Shown one piece after another: positions 26,457 to 39,441 of a DNA stretch of 64,000 nt. Numbering within the stretch: position 1 is the first letter of the stretch; every line of letters starts with the position of its first letter. The position numbers were made by a program, and so were the translations under genes. This DNA is from Lutraria lutraria (Eukaryota; Mollusca; Bivalvia; Venerida; Mactridae). The notes below the pieces were generated by a model, which was not told where the DNA came from, ran no database searches, and saw only the letters and a program-made list of their open reading frames with translations. Where the stretch lies: positions 19,723,528 through 19,787,527 of the forward strand of contig OZ026851.1 of the NCBI GenBank assembly GCA_964023205.1. Direction: 5' to 3'.

Positions 26457-26632
26457 CAGTACAACCTCTCCAGAGCGGCCCTCTGTAGAGCAACAACCTC
26501 TCTATAACAACACCTTCAAAATTCCCCATAGCAGTTATTTACTCTAAATTTAACCTCTGTAGAGCAACAACCTCTAAACAGTGGCCAATATTTGCAGCTC
26601 CCATAGGGTGTTGCTCTACAGAGGTTGTACTG
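26457..26632. mobile_element. pogo/Tc1-like MITE with TA duplication (copy 1)
   Basis: It starts CAGTACAACCTCT and ends AGAGGTTGTACTG, a perfect 13-bp inverted repeat, flanked by TA at 26455-26456 and 26633-26634. Internal AGAGCAACAACCTCT blocks are repeated, making much of the element self-complementary. At 176 bp it is non-autonomous. Related copies lie at 58530-58699 and 59953-60112. TA duplication and the CAGT start fit the Tc1/mariner-pogo group. Confidence 0.85.
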
Positions 26633-26634
26633 TA

Positions 26635-28285
26635 ATTGATATGGAACACTGTATATTCTTGTTAATTGTAGATTTTATGGCATCTTTCCTTATAGCGCCC
26701 ATTTCTTTGAATGCACAATTACATGACAAATACATGTACATGTATATCAATTTTGTGGCAGGATTTTTTTCTTATAGTCAAATAAGACTATCACAAAGTC
26801 TGATGATAAACCAAGAAATTTGCATACAATGAAGGATTGGTGGCTTACCACGTCGTCCTTACTGCATCCAGACATTACGAAGCATTTGTCAATGTTACTA
26901 GGCCTACATACACGGCTCGCTTTACTGAATTATATCTACCTACATTCGACATTGGTCATATTTGTCGTGTTCTGAACCAAATCTATCTAATCCGACATTG
27001 GGTCATTGTCCTATATCTTACTTTAAGTAATGTTTGTGTTTCATGTATTGAAGCTATGGACTTATCAAAGATACACATAAAATACTCCTTTAGTTTTCAC
27101 TTGCCTTGTTCAGCCTTTGTTTTGATTATTGTTCAATTATTATAATAAATTACATTTGAACAATTTTACAAATCTTTGATACAGCACTATTTTACTATTG
27201 CGGAGGTCAAAATTCTCACAAGAAAAAATGGCGATAATATTTGCTGTATTCTTTCGTTAAAAGTGCTGGAATGATTAACTATTCATGATTTACATTTAAT
27301 ATTTAACTCCACTTTTTTCAATTACTACCAGACACATAAAACAAATGCGACTATAAAGACATCCAATCTATATCTTGACTTTGATGGTCACGTATATCAA
27401 GCTGTCGCTTTGTGCTTTCATTGATTCTACATCTTAGGCAGGAATAAAATCAGATTTTCCGACACGAAACACATTCCTTCAATATTTACGCTAAGTAATG
27501 TAGACTGTACTATTTTACGTGGCGTTTGGTGAAAGTTATCAGCCACGGAACATGCTGGGAGACAAAATGAATCCCGAATTTCCAAAGAATTAGTGCCAGC
27601 ATTTATTAACACCTGTGCACAGTGTTTTTCTAAATAAGCCCATTAGCTGGGCTCATATCAAGCTTGGCTATGTCGCATATTTTCTGCTCATAAAATATAA
27701 TGAGATTTTATAAACGTTTAATAAAAGGGTTTATTAGGCTTTGGTAGGCTTTGGAAGGCGGGAAATATGCGTGGAACATACTAAGTCGCCTTTATTTGCG
27801 TTGATCCTAAGCAATAAAATTTATCCCTAGAAAGACTCAGGCATGTAGAGAATTGTGATTATTTCAGACAGACTAGAAAACAGATTCCTGTCAAAATAAC
27901 AAAACACACTCAGAACGTGTTATAAATGTTACACATACAGAAACTCAGATGGTTGTCTTATATATTTTTGTATTTCTGTATTTACTCTCGACTCGTTATG
28001 TTTGCATGTGCACAGTTTAATGTAAAATATATCCCAGTAGTGCAGCCATTTAGTTAGCCAGTTCAGAGACGTAGATAACCGAAATTGGCAACTTAAAATA
28101 TCACGCATGACATTATTTCGTAGATTTTGTAGCAGGTAAAACCCAAAAACTAAATAACATACATATATAAATTAAACATTTTCTGAAAGTTTGAACATTT
28201 GACTTCTGCTGGAAAAAATATTTTATTATATTTTTTAAAATTAATTTTAAACTATACCCACTAGAATGTAATAAGACATATATTA
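26635..28285. other. Non-coding sequence
   Basis: No exon could be supported. The open frames at 26837-27145 and 27427-27612 show no recognisable domain and no splice context. Confidence 0.4.
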
Positions 28286-28482
28286 CATCCTATGATAAAT
28301 TGTCCCCAACCTCTAAATTATGTAGGATAACTTGGCAGAAGCTTACGGATAGAATGTGGTTAGTACTGGTTAAGGCCTAAATGAAGTCCAGGAAAGCTGG
28401 TTAGGATAACTTCCCGTCACGATATGACTGAAATGCTGTTGAAAATGGCGTTTAACCCGAATAAGAAACAAACAAACAAAAA
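28286..28482 (+). mobile_element. tRNA-derived SINE, family B, 3' part
   Basis: Body of family B without its tRNA-like head: AATTATGTAGGATAACTTGG, then CGTCACGATATGACTGAAAT, then GAAAATGGCGTTTAACCCGA, ending in AAACAAACAAAC. Truncation at the 5' end is typical of retrotransposed copies. Confidence 0.8.
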
Positions 28483-28557
28483 GTGCAGCCATTTCATTAT
28501 AAACAAGATCATTAATTATATTCTCCCTATACTCCCCGTGCACCCTCTCTTGTCCAA

Positions 28558-28672
28558 CACGCTTCCGTGGTCGAGTGGTCAAGGTCACTGACTTCAAATC
28601 ACTGTAACCTTTCAATGACAGAGGGTCGTGGGTTCGAGCCCCACTACCGATCATGTCTCTTTATGTGTACAA
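28558..28672 (+). mobile_element. tRNA-derived SINE, family A, head only
   Basis: Starts CGCTTCCGTGGTCGAGTGGT (box A) and continues to GGGTTCGAGCCCC (box B) and TCTCTTTATGTG, where it stops. The head resembles a serine/leucine-type tRNA in layout but lacks a tRNA's paired acceptor stem, so it is not called as a tRNA gene. Confidence 0.8.
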
Positions 28673-29695
28673 TTTCTTGTAAATAATTGCAGCGATAGGA
28701 TGTATGAAAATGGTCTTCCATATAAAACAAGTAAATAAAAATATGTGCCTACAAAAGCCGGATATAAAACTTTACCGTTTAAAACTACATACCAGGAAAA
28801 ATATTAGCTAAAATCAAGACTTAATGAACGATGGCTTATGAACTGAGATAGCTATAGTATTACCATCGTCCTAGTACGTATTGTTTGTTTATATGCCTAC
28901 TGTATTTATTCCAACTTTTCTAGATTATTTTTTTTACTAACCTAGTTGTCTGAATGTACGAGCAGGTCTACGGGAACGGCGTGACTCGATTTATTCAATC
29001 TTACTAAACTAGAATCCATATCTCAGCTGAACACATACATATAGATTATATTTTTTAGCATCCTCAAATTCTAGCACTTGTACAGCAGAAAGGGGGTTGT
29101 TTTTTCATGAACGACAATTTCAAATCAGAACATTAACATCTTATCGCACAGCAAGGAAGAAACAAAAAGGGGTCGGTAAAAAGTCTCCGAGAAAATCCAG
29201 CAAAATCTACTCCACTTTATTTACGTGACTTTCTAAGAAACCCATGCTATTGATCGTTAGAAAGATAAAGGATGATTCTAACGGCCATGATTATGGCTGT
29301 ATGGAATAATGACACAATGACAGAGGCTAAGAGATGTTAATAAGATGAAAACAGATAATTATCAACATTTCGCACTCGGTCAATGAATAGAGATTAACGA
29401 GGTATCTCTAATCAAGAGACAGTTAACCGTTTTTCAATTCGATAATTGCGAACGTATAAATTCATTCCTATTCATTATATTGCTATGGAAGATTTTTAGT
29501 TAAAAAGAGCTTTAAGCGATTGCTAGGTTTATGTGCTGCATCGTGTGACAGTCAGTAAGTTTTTGGTTGGAAATCTTGTTTAAATTAAGTTACTGGTATA
29601 CTAGTATATGTTAAAGCCCAGATTTGTACGCGTGTGAGCGAAACAGATCGCATATTATAGCAATACGATTTTTTCACTAAACAAAATACGTTTTT
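28673..29695. other. Non-coding sequence with possible regulatory block
   Basis: 29320-29500 has clustered homeodomain/GATA-like motifs (AGATAATTATC, CTCTAATC, GATTAACG) in unique sequence. There is no coding signal. Confidence 0.35.
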
Positions 29696-29983
29696 ATATT
29701 TATTTCATCGGATTTAACGCTATTTTCAATATTATTTCAGTTTTATCGTGGCGGGCATTTATCTTAACCAGCTTCCCTGGACACAAGCGGTATTAACCAC
29801 ATTCTGTCCGCTAGCTACTGCCAAGCTACCACACATACTATAGAGGTGGAGGACAATGTAACATACCAGGATCTAATATCTTCAGTCAAATTTGTCACGG
29901 AAAATCTGGCCTCATCCAGGGTTCGAACTCACAACCCCTTGATCAGCAGACCAACGCTCTAACCGTTGAGCTAAATGGGTGGC
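29696..29983 (-). mobile_element. tRNA-derived SINE, family B, full length
   Basis: On the minus strand it begins GCCACCCATTTAGCTCAACG with box A (TTAGCTCAACGGTTAGAGC) and box B (GAGTTCGAACCCTGG). The body follows (TATGTGTGGTAGCTTGG, CGCCACGATAAAACTGAAAT) and the end is AAAATAGCGTTAAATCCG. It is about 288 bp and the most complete family B copy here. This structure resembles tRNA-SINEs with a conserved central domain described from molluscs. I cannot assign the named family without a library search. Confidence 0.85.
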
Positions 29984-30439
29984 ATAATTTGTATACCGTA
30001 TGTTGATTTGTGAAAGGTTATACATGTAGTTCAGTGAAATCCACCAAGAGGGGTCAATAATACGTCTCCTAAACTGTCACAAACGCGATTTTGTCAGGAA
30101 AGCATGTTTTGACTTTATTCATCAAAATCGGCATGTATTCATTTTATATTCATCAACTGTTTTTTCTAATTTTCTACAGAATACTGATGACATCTTGAAT
30201 ATCCCAGTCTTTGTCAATACAATCTACAGTACAGTATTTATATCAAATCGTTAAGTTAAAAAACTTGTAAATATTGCTTACATTATGTTTTGTTATTGAA
30301 AATTCAGCGTTCACTAAAACGAAAACCGTTTTAACCTGAGTATTTAATCCACCCAGATACCCCTAGAGACGTCTATTGCTCTATAGTCTCGTTGTATTGT
30401 GTGTGATGTTTGTGTTTCAATTTTGTCAGTTAATAGGTA
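29984..30439. other. Non-coding sequence
   Basis: AT-rich with nothing recognisable. Confidence 0.4.
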
Positions 30440-30712
30440 TAGCGTGATCCATTAATTACGATATCATTAGAATGTTATAAATTCATATAATAAATTATTA
30501 TAATGATATCATTAGAAAGTATTTTTGTTGATATTGATATATCATTATAATGATATCATTAGAATGTCTCATGATTGATATTGATATAATATTATAATGA
30601 TATCATTAGAATGTCTCATGATTGATATTGATATAATATTATAATGATATCATTAGAAAGTCTTATAATTAATATTGATATTTAATGATATCATTAGAAA
30701 GTTCTATAGTAT
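30440..30712. repeat. AT-rich tandem repeat of about 48-60 bp
   Basis: Five partly degraded copies of ATAATGATATCATTAGAATG followed by a TTGATATTGATAT segment. TGATATCA is a palindrome in each unit. The two central copies (about 30540-30660) are nearly identical. Confidence 0.75.
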
Positions 30713-33098
30713 TAGCAATTCTTGGACCTATTTCGCAGAATAATATCTATATGTTAAGAAGACATTTCAAAGTATTATATATGTACATATCGTCTAGTAC
30801 TGAATGACTCATCATGGCAAACATTCAAATCTTGAAAATACAAGATGTATTTTTTATTTAAGAACGATACACAAGGTATTTAAACAATTTATCGGAGATG
30901 CTGTGTGTTCTTATAAAACTGATATTCAGTTACCTAACATTTGCTTTCTAATTTCATTTTCAATTGAGTATGGGTCCGCATAAAAGCAGAAATTAGCCGC
31001 ATGTTGAAAGAACCCAGTGGTTACAAATCCGGATCAAAAGACGCTGTATATACTCTTGAAATTAAGACGCTTTATTCAAGAATCATAATATATAATTATG
31101 GTAACTTTAGTATTACCAAACTGACAACTTTATAGAAACTGATGGTTAGGAAGATTTATTCGACTCGTTTAGTCATGATTAGTATCATTTTTGCAGATTC
31201 GCACCCGATCAGATTTCCCAAATAAGACGAAATAAACGAGACATTTAAACAGCCTGGAGGCTTATGAATCAGTGCGGACCCTTGTTATAGTCGATTATTT
31301 AAAGGTAGATTCACAATTTAGAGTTAAAATACTACACATGAACACAGTCATGTCCCCTCGGACAGGTTGTCTTCTTTCTAATAACTATTTCACGAAAAGC
31401 GTATCGTGCATGTAATATTAAAAACTTAGATACCACCAGACCGGAGCTTAAAAATCGCTGAAATTCTCATTATAAGACAACGTTTTATTTTGGACTGCAA
31501 ATCTGTGGCCCATGTCCTATGTGAGGCAAAACATTTCTCAACGTAAATCATTACAAGCAGCGATAATGCGGTTATTGGGCACTATGGTAGATTCCAATTC
31601 TACAGTAGTGGTGTCTTAACGTGTTATAAAATATTGGTAACGCATATTCTCCCTGCCAAATAGAAGATAATTTATATAATATTATGTTATAATATGTTAT
31701 TATATATATATATCACATTACTGAATATGTGATATTTATTTTATTATACCGAAGATTTCATAGAAATATGAAAAAAATATGATGTCACATTTTAATAAGC
31801 AATGCCATTACATAGACTATCAAGATTTTACTAGCGCTTCAAACTCAGTAAACGAAATTTTGGTCCAATTAAAAGTATTTTCAGGTAGAATCTAGGACAT
31901 ATTTTAGTATGACAAACTCGTCAAATAAATGGATAATGATTTAAGAACGAAAATCTGTTTGAACTGTACGCGCATTGTTTCTGCGCATGTGTTATTACCA
32001 CGTGTTACAGGAGACATTACATAGGAAACGGGAGTGATGTAGAATAATAAAAAGTATAATGTTTCTTTGAGAGGGAAGGAGGGGGGGAGGGGTGGCTAAA
32101 GTCCGTATCCTCCACACTCAAATGTTTTGACAAAAGTCACAACTACATGCATATATCGTAAACGATAAGCGAATCATGAAAAGCAAAGTACTATGTACAG
32201 AAATACTATGTTGTACAATTTATTTTTCTTATTCATTGTTAAGCTACCTTTAAGATTTAAAAAGTTCTCATCTTTTGTAACTATTTTCTTTATTCAAATC
32301 AGTGCTCAGATACCCATCATAAATCAACGTCTATTCTTCCCAGGACGTTTTATACTAATTTTACAACATTTACCTTTATATTACATATAGTGACACCACT
32401 GATCATGCCCAGGTGTTCTTAAAATATCACGTGATACAAACATTGTCACGTGATATTTGATAGCGTAATGTGACACCATATTTGGTTCTTCAAACAAGTT
32501 ACTTCGTTACATGTAAATAAATAATGATATTCAAAATTCATCTGACCCTCTGAAAATAGTAGATGATTATGAAGATAGTGTATACGTTGAAATGGGCTGT
32601 TTATGTAATACCCTTACGTACGCTTATAGACAATAAACATCACTTTTCGAGAAATGATAAACCCCCAAAAATGGAACAAAATGAACGAAGAAAATGTAAA
32701 AGGAGACATGATTCTTTGAATGTGAAACATTTCGTCTCTAGAGAATCGCAAAAAGATTCCGTAATGGTAATGGTAGAAAAAAAACAATATATCTCTGTAA
32801 GTGCAACTGGTGAACAATTAACATATAAATTGTACTGATTAGACATAAGCGCTACACTTGTGCACTTATTCTGAATCATAACCAGTTTGCAGAAAAGGAA
32901 CGAACGTGAATTAAGTCGGAAATACGATGATATTGGAGCCATGGACATCTGGCCATATAAAGAATGAAGCAGAAATCATGCTACAAAGAAAAGAAATCGG
33001 TGTTACAGAAAGGAATCAGGTAATATCAAGAACATAAAAAGAATACATAGGTAATACTGAATTCATTGATAATGTAAATATACAAAATGTTACGAAAA
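30713..33098. other. Non-coding sequence with an E-box hairpin and AT palindromes
   Basis: 31660-31745 is TATA-rich and self-complementary. 32422-32458 is a perfect 13-bp hairpin containing TCACGTGA twice, listed separately. 32072-32092 is G-rich. The open frames at 32563-32838 and its antisense show no domain. Confidence 0.4.
32422..32458. promoter_or_regulatory. Perfect hairpin carrying two TCACGTGA boxes
   Basis: AAATATCACGTGA and TCACGTGATATTT are exact reverse complements separated by 11 bp. Each arm contains the palindromic E-box CACGTG in a TCACGTGA context, the type bound by MITF/TFE-like bHLH-zip factors. Whether it is a binding site or just a small palindrome cannot be told from sequence. 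Confidence 0.4.
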
Positions 33099-33111
33099 TC
33101 TACTTTGTAAA

Positions 33112-33976
33112 CCCTACTTTGTACACAGGTGACATATCCTACTTTGTACACAGGTGATGTTTATCTTACATTGTACACAGGTGATGTTTATCTTACATTG
33201 TACACAGGTGATGTTTATCTTACATTGTACACAGGTGATGTTTATCTTACATTGTACACAGGTGACATATATCTTACATTGTACACAGGTGACATATATC
33301 TTACATTGTACACAGGTGACATATTCCTACTTTGTACAAGGTGACATATTTCCTACATTGTACACAGGTGACATTTTTCCTACATTGTACACAGGTGACA
33401 CATTTCCTACTTTGTACACAGGTGACATATTTCCTACTTTGTACACAGGTGACATATTTCCTATATTATGTACACAGGTGACATATTTCCTATATTATGT
33501 ACACAGGTGACATATATCCTACATTGTACACAGGTGACATATTTCCTTCTTTGTACAAGGTGACATATTTTCTACATTGTACACAGGTGACATATTTCCT
33601 TCATTGTACAAGGTGACATATTTCCTACATTGTACACAGGTGACATATTTCCTATATTATGTACACAGGTGACATATTTCCTACTTTGTACACAGGTGAC
33701 ATATTTCCTACTTTGTACACAGCTGACATATTTCCTACATTGTACACAGGTGACATATTTCCTACATTGTACACAGGTGACATATTTCCTACATTGTACA
33801 CAGGTGACATATTTCCTACATTGTACACAGGTGACATATTTCCTACATTGTACACAGGTGACATATTTCCTATTTTGTACACATGTGACATATTTCCTAC
33901 ATTGTACACAGGTGACATATTTGCTACATCACGTACACAGGTGACATAATTCCTACATTGTACACATGTGACATAA
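33112..33976. repeat. 27-bp minisatellite, coding-like in several frames
   Basis: About 32 copies of TACACAGGTGACATATTTCC followed by TACATTG. Because 27 is a multiple of three and the unit lacks stops in several frames, long frames appear on both strands, for example a 9-residue cycle L-Y-T-G-D-I-F-P-T. The 5' copies read GATGTTTATCTTA in place of GACATATTTCCTA, so the array has at least two sub-families in blocks. No gene is called. Confidence 0.92.
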
Positions 33977-34982
33977 TACCACGTATATTCCGGTAGTGTC
34001 CATGGAAACGTATTTCAGTGTTCCTGAATAAACCTTTACGATATTAATAAATTCAATATTTAAAAGGTCAAAACATTCCAGATCGAATCATAATTTTGAT
34101 CTTTTGTTGTGTATATATATTTTGCTGCCCACTTTCTTCACACTCAGTTAAAAAACATTTAAATAATTATAAGTAAACAAATGCATATTTTTTAAATAAT
34201 TTAAAAAAAAAACGAAAAAAAAAAATCATATAAGAAAAGCTATTTATTGTTAGTTACTGAAGAATTCATTAGTCAAAGAAATCATTATGTTGATAATTTG
34301 CTAATTATTACACATGTCATATAATTATAGTCTTCTAAAAACAATTAGTAAGGCCGATGCACTGATAATATTCATATGCCAAATGCTTTCATTTAGTTGC
34401 GCTACAAAAATAAACCCTATCGAATTTCAAAGAGAGTTTTCTCTCATTTGATTCTATTTACATATTTTTGTATCATGATTTTATAAATGTGGCCAGGTTT
34501 TACGTGTCTACGTCAACAAGATTGTAATAGTTCACGAAAATATCCCGGCGCCAATTTGATAAGTATTTAACTAAAAGACAATTTTATTATCTTTTGATCT
34601 GGAATGAAGAAAATGTTATTAATTTATGCAGTGTGGTGAAATATGGATATTTGTTCCATTTCTTTCTCAATTATGCATTCTTTTGAATTTCTTCAAATTA
34701 AAACCAAGGTTTGTCTGCATTTAATCTATTCGAAAAAAGTAGGAGTATAACATATAAATACCCGGTTCTCATGTACTTAACTGACGGCTTCGAACTGACC
34801 ATAGCTGTCTAATAGATTGTCTGCATTTAAACAGATTACAACAGAGAGTTATGTGTTTGAATGCAATGGCATTACATGGACTTATTCCATTTTGATCTTT
34901 ACAATGTATTCCATTTTGATCAATTCTAACATGTAACCTTTCCTTCCAATCTGTAACCTACTACATGTACTACATTCAATGA
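33977..34982. other. AT-rich non-coding sequence
   Basis: Includes an A-rich tract at 34200-34225. No exon, repeat family or RNA gene recognised. Confidence 0.45.
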
Positions 34983-35850
34983 CGTTCTATTCAGTTCTGT
35001 TCGGTTCTGTTTCATTCCATTATGTTACGTTTTGAAGCATTCTGTTCTGTTCTATTCCGTTATGTTACGTTTTGAAGCATTCTGTTCTGTTCTATTCCGT
35101 TATGTTACGTTTTGAAGCATTCTGTTCTCACGGTTCTATTCCGTTATGTTACGTTTTGGAGCATTCTGTTCTGTTCTATTCCGTTATGTTACGTTTTGAA
35201 GCATTATGTTCTGTTCTATTCCGTTATGTTACGTTTTGAAGCATTCTGTTCTGTTCTATTCCGTTATGTTACGTTTTGAAGCATTATGTTCTGTTCTATT
35301 CCGTTATGTTACGTTTTGAAGCATTCTGTTCTGTTCTATTCCATTATGTTACATTTTGAAGCATTATGTTCTGTTCTATTCCGTTATGTTACGTTTTGAA
35401 GCATTCTGTTCTGTTCTATTCCGTTATGTTACGTTTTGAAGCATTCTGTTCTGTTCTATTCCGTTATGTTACGTTTTGAAGCATTCTGTTCTGTTATATT
35501 CCATTATGTTACGTTTTGAAGAATTCTGTTCTGTTCTATTCCATTATGTTACGTTTTGAAGCATCCTGTTCTGTTCTATTCCGTTATGTTACGTTTTGAA
35601 GCATTATGTTCTGTTCTATTCCGTTATGTTACGTTTTGAAGCATTATATTCTGTTCTATTCCGTTATGTTACGTTTTGAAGCATTCTGTTCTGTTCTATT
35701 CCGTTATGTTACGTTTTGAAGCATTCTATTCCGTTATGTTACGTTTTGAAGCATTCTGTTCTGTTCTATTCCGTTATGTTACGTTTTGAAGCATTCTGTT
35801 CTGTTCTATTCCGTTATGTTACGTTTTGAAGCATTCTGTTCTGTTCTGTC
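34983..35850. repeat. 40-bp minisatellite, highly homogeneous
   Basis: About 21 copies of TTCTATTCCGTTATGTTACG followed by TTTTGAAGCATTCTGTTCTG. Most copies differ at only one or two positions (TCTG/TATG, CCGTT/CCATT). One copy near 35720 lacks the TGTTCTGTTC segment and one near 35130 has a CACGG insertion. The homogeneity suggests recent expansion or gene conversion. Confidence 0.93.
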
Positions 35851-38035
35851 TGGCTCAATTCCTTCCCTTTTTGATATGATATTTTCACGCTGGACGTAAT
35901 CAGGTTTGTTTCATTCTGTTCAAATCTTGATTTAATCACGTGATCTAAGAACGCTACAAGTTAATCGAACTTAAATCGGAATAAAGTGCATCGTTTTTTA
36001 CCCTTATTCTTTTATAATAATTTTATAATAGGAAAAAAAGACATAACTCAAAGTTGCAACGCGTTTCGTAATTGTTTTACTTCATCAGGGAACTAAACAT
36101 TGTATACTACAGTTATAATAAACATTATGTGTTATATATAATAACTTCATAGTAAGTTTTGAAACTTTTGGCTTTAGAATAATGTAATAAACACATTTAA
36201 AAGGTTTTATGGATCAAATGAATTGTTTTAAAGTGAATTATTGTATCACAAATGAAGAAGACACACGAACCTGCTCAGTTCCTTCCTTTTGATCCGAAAC
36301 CCTGAGTTACACATATTTATCAGGCTACATACCTTTCATGACGTCTTTCTATGGTGTTTTATGACTCATGATTCTTAAAGTCCAGAAATTTCACGGTCCC
36401 ATCGTGTTTAACGACACAACTATAACAAGAAGATTGTTGTAATTTGACGAGTTCTGACATTTTATTGTATCAAAATTAATAGTTGAGTGTGTCTTGTCTT
36501 AAAACATTATGACGTTTAGTAGAAATCTCCGAAATGACACGCATTTCCAGGATATGATGATACGAAGAACGCTTAGAGTGATCGTTCTGGACAGGAACTT
36601 GTTCATACATGTATTGTCTTACAATCTTCATATAAACATGTTTTAAGTCTTTGACATGTTTATGACTTCGGTGTTCCCCAGACATTTCCTTAATGGGCAA
36701 CTCCAGAGACAACATTTTGATTAAATTTACTAACAGTATTGACTTAGCACTGAAGCTCTATTCGCCGAACATACATTGTCTGTCTGTCTATATGTCTGTC
36801 TGCTTTACGAGCCCAAATGATACAACATTGTGTGTTGGTTGTTTCATATAATAGGTTAAAATTCTCGGGATAAGAAGTGTATCGTGAGTTAACAATTATA
36901 ACAAAAATTATCAAAAAGATAACCTCACATAACCAGCCTTGTGAAAACACCAATTTCATTCTGCCTGTCTGTTGTCAGTCATGAATTGTTCTTAAGAAAA
37001 TTGCTTATATATATAATGTACATTTACTTTAAAACCTATTTAGAATCATGGGCCTAAACGAATAGATCTCTAATTCTTGCTCAAACGTTTGGCCAAATGA
37101 CTCTCAGCTCGTGAACATCATTTTGTATATGCGAGCTGTATTCGACTTTGTATATGCTTTTTTCGTACACAGGTCCACAACTTAATTGTGGCATTCACCG
37201 GATAGGGCCACACCGAGGAACTATATTCGAGAGGATTCCTGTAGGATGCGATAGTGCGGTGCCTTCTCAATTTAATTGTTGGTTCCTTTTGTTTATTCGA
37301 TATTTTAAGAAAGAGAAAATTTATATCAATTTTATGCTCTATGTTTGTCCTTCAAATACGAGTTGAAAATTTGTTTGGCAAGCTAGCAAGTTTGTCTGAA
37401 ATGAAATCCAAGATTGATATTGGAGCTGAGTGATCAAGTTCTAGTGTTAGCACATAGGTACTGTACTCAGGTAAATAGGTAGGTATACACAAAGAACTAT
37501 AGAAAAATTATACCATAATGATACTTTTCTAGACAGATGGTGTGTCTGCATGCAACCGAGGTTAACAAACTTACGGTTCCATTTATAGAAATTAGATCAT
37601 TTATAGGAAGAAACTTGTGTTATGCACTACATTTAATGCACAGAAAGGTATGTACCATGCATTTAGATAGATATTATAAATATACATCTATACGCATATT
37701 ATTCTATAAAAAGTAAATCGTGAGAATGATGTATGTTTTCATTTGGTCCAAATAGGTAAATACATGTAGGTAAACGCATAACTATAGATTTTTCTGAGAT
37801 CGTCTGAATTTTTAAAGTTTATGTAATTTTAACAGAACATAGTTCTGATGGTAGCATTTCTTTTCTATAAAATCGCTGAAATCAATTTCGTGTGTAAAAA
37901 TATAACATGTACAATGCAAATACAATATGTACAGTTGCTATAAGACATATAGCTTATTGTTACATTTCAATCATGTCGTGAACTGTTTTCTGTGATGTGT
38001 TTGAAGCCATGGCATGTAAACGAGGTGACATACAC
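35851..38035. other. Non-coding flank
   Basis: 36780-36805 is TGTC/TCTG simple repeat. The short open frames here (36476-36715, 36744-36959 and 37148-37366) have no recognisable domain. Confidence 0.4.
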
Positions 38036-38358
38036 TGTACTCACTATACTACATACTCACTGTACGATCTAGTCACTTTACGACCTTCTCACTGTACGAC
38101 CTACTCACTATACGATCTACTCACTACACGGCCAAGTCACTATACGACCTACTCTGCACTATACGACCTACTCACTATACGATCTACTCACTACACGGCC
38201 AAGTCACTATACGACCTACTCTGCACTATACGACCTAGTCACTATACGATCGACTCACTATACGACCTATTGATACTCACAACACGACCTACATCACCAT
38301 ACTATCTACTCACTATAAGACCTGTTCACTTTACGATACGACCTACACACTATGATAC
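38036..38358. repeat. 16-bp minisatellite
   Basis: About 20 degenerate copies of CACTATACGACCTACT, with a larger repeat of about 65 bp (from CTCTGCACTATACGACC) duplicated near 38148 and 38218. The open frame of 121 codons over it reads a Y-D-L-L-T-I-R-P-type cycle and is a by-product of the repeat. Confidence 0.88.
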
Positions 38359-39173
38359 GTAAAAGGAGGATCTTCAAATGTACGTGATGTTGACGCACTT
38401 GAAATAAAAGAAATATAATCATAATAAACTTAGTTATATTTATTCTCTTTTAACTGAGCAAGCATGTATTACGACACTCTAACATTAACGTCAGTCTGAG
38501 TTAATATAACCAATAAACAATCTTCTGTATTAGAAATAGGACCAAATTCTCAACGACATGTAAAATCCTTCAACATCAAACCACAATTACCTGTTCAGTA
38601 GAATCTACACAAATTCATCACGACTAATAAAGTGAAAACTCGATTTGAAAGCTTGAACAAACATTATAGAGATACTGTATAGTATGGCCGGACATTTTAA
38701 ATATACATATAAATCACACAGCTGTACATGTTACTTAAGATTGGGTAAGTTTCTATTAGTTTGTTTGACTTATCAACATTATAGACTCTTTTTGTTCTTG
38801 CGAAGTCGCTAGACGATCATCTGACCCGTGCTTCCGATTTACAAAGCAGAGTAACTGGGACCAGTTTTCCTGGCTTATCAGGCATGATAGTATGCGTCTT
38901 GTAAGGAGTCGGAAGAAGTTAATTTCACGAGTTTTTGATCAGGATATCACATACATGTACAACAAAATTCTTAAAAATGTCAATTTTTTATTTATTTCCT
39001 TCCGTGAGTGGACTTTTACGAACACAGTAATACTATACATGTACGTACGAGGCCCTCGTATTGTGTTAGATATCAACAGTTGAAAATTGTTTCTTTTACA
39101 CGAACTTGATTAAATAAAGTTATTGCTTTCGTATTTCGAGTGTATTTATCCACTCCTTGTACACGTCACTATG
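38359..39173. other. Non-coding sequence, downstream side of the Sp gene
   Basis: On the minus strand, overlapping AATAAA signals lie at 38987-38996, about 500 bp past the Sp stop codon. These are the best candidate polyadenylation signals outside the MITE. No other gene seen. Confidence 0.4.
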
Positions 39174-39441
39174 CAGGGGCGTCAATACAGCCAAATTAAA
39201 AATCCCGAAAATCACATGCGGCCGACCATTTTTACCAAACAAGAGGCATTCAACCACATTGTTTCCATATTTAACTCAGTATGTATTAAAGAAAATCCTT
39301 CAGATCAGATTAAATTGACCATAACTTTGTCATTTCTTGAGATATTTTCATCAAATAACTTTTATTTTGCTCAGAAATCATAGCTCTTTCAAAACAGATA
39401 AATCCGGAATTCCGGACATATCCGGAAAATTGACACCCCTG
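39174..39441. mobile_element. hAT-like MITE with 5-bp duplication, in the probable Sp 3' UTR
   Basis: It begins CAGGGGCGTCAAT and ends ATTGACACCCCTG, a 13-bp inverted repeat with one mismatch, flanked on both sides by CTATG (39169-39173 and 39442-39446). A related copy lies at 53196-53415 with its own CATAC duplication. The CAGGGG start and 5-bp duplication fit hAT-type elements. It ends 56 bp before the Sp stop codon in genome coordinates, so a normal 3' UTR would include it. It also supplies an AATAAA on the minus strand at 39361-39366. Confidence 0.85.

Noticed and set aside
26837..27145. Plus-strand frame of 102 codons
   Set aside because: No ATG context, domain, homologue or splice sites that I recognise. 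Its length is within chance for this composition.
29915..29983. tRNA gene with good A and B boxes
   Set aside because: It continues directly into a SINE body found elsewhere, and its acceptor stem does not pair properly.
33129..33949. Several overlapping frames on both strands with a 9-residue repeat
   Set aside because: They arise from the 27-bp array, where a unit divisible by three without stops opens many frames at once.
37997..38362. 121-codon frame with a Tyr/Leu/Arg-rich repeat
   Set aside because: Product of the 16-bp minisatellite. No domain or expression signal.
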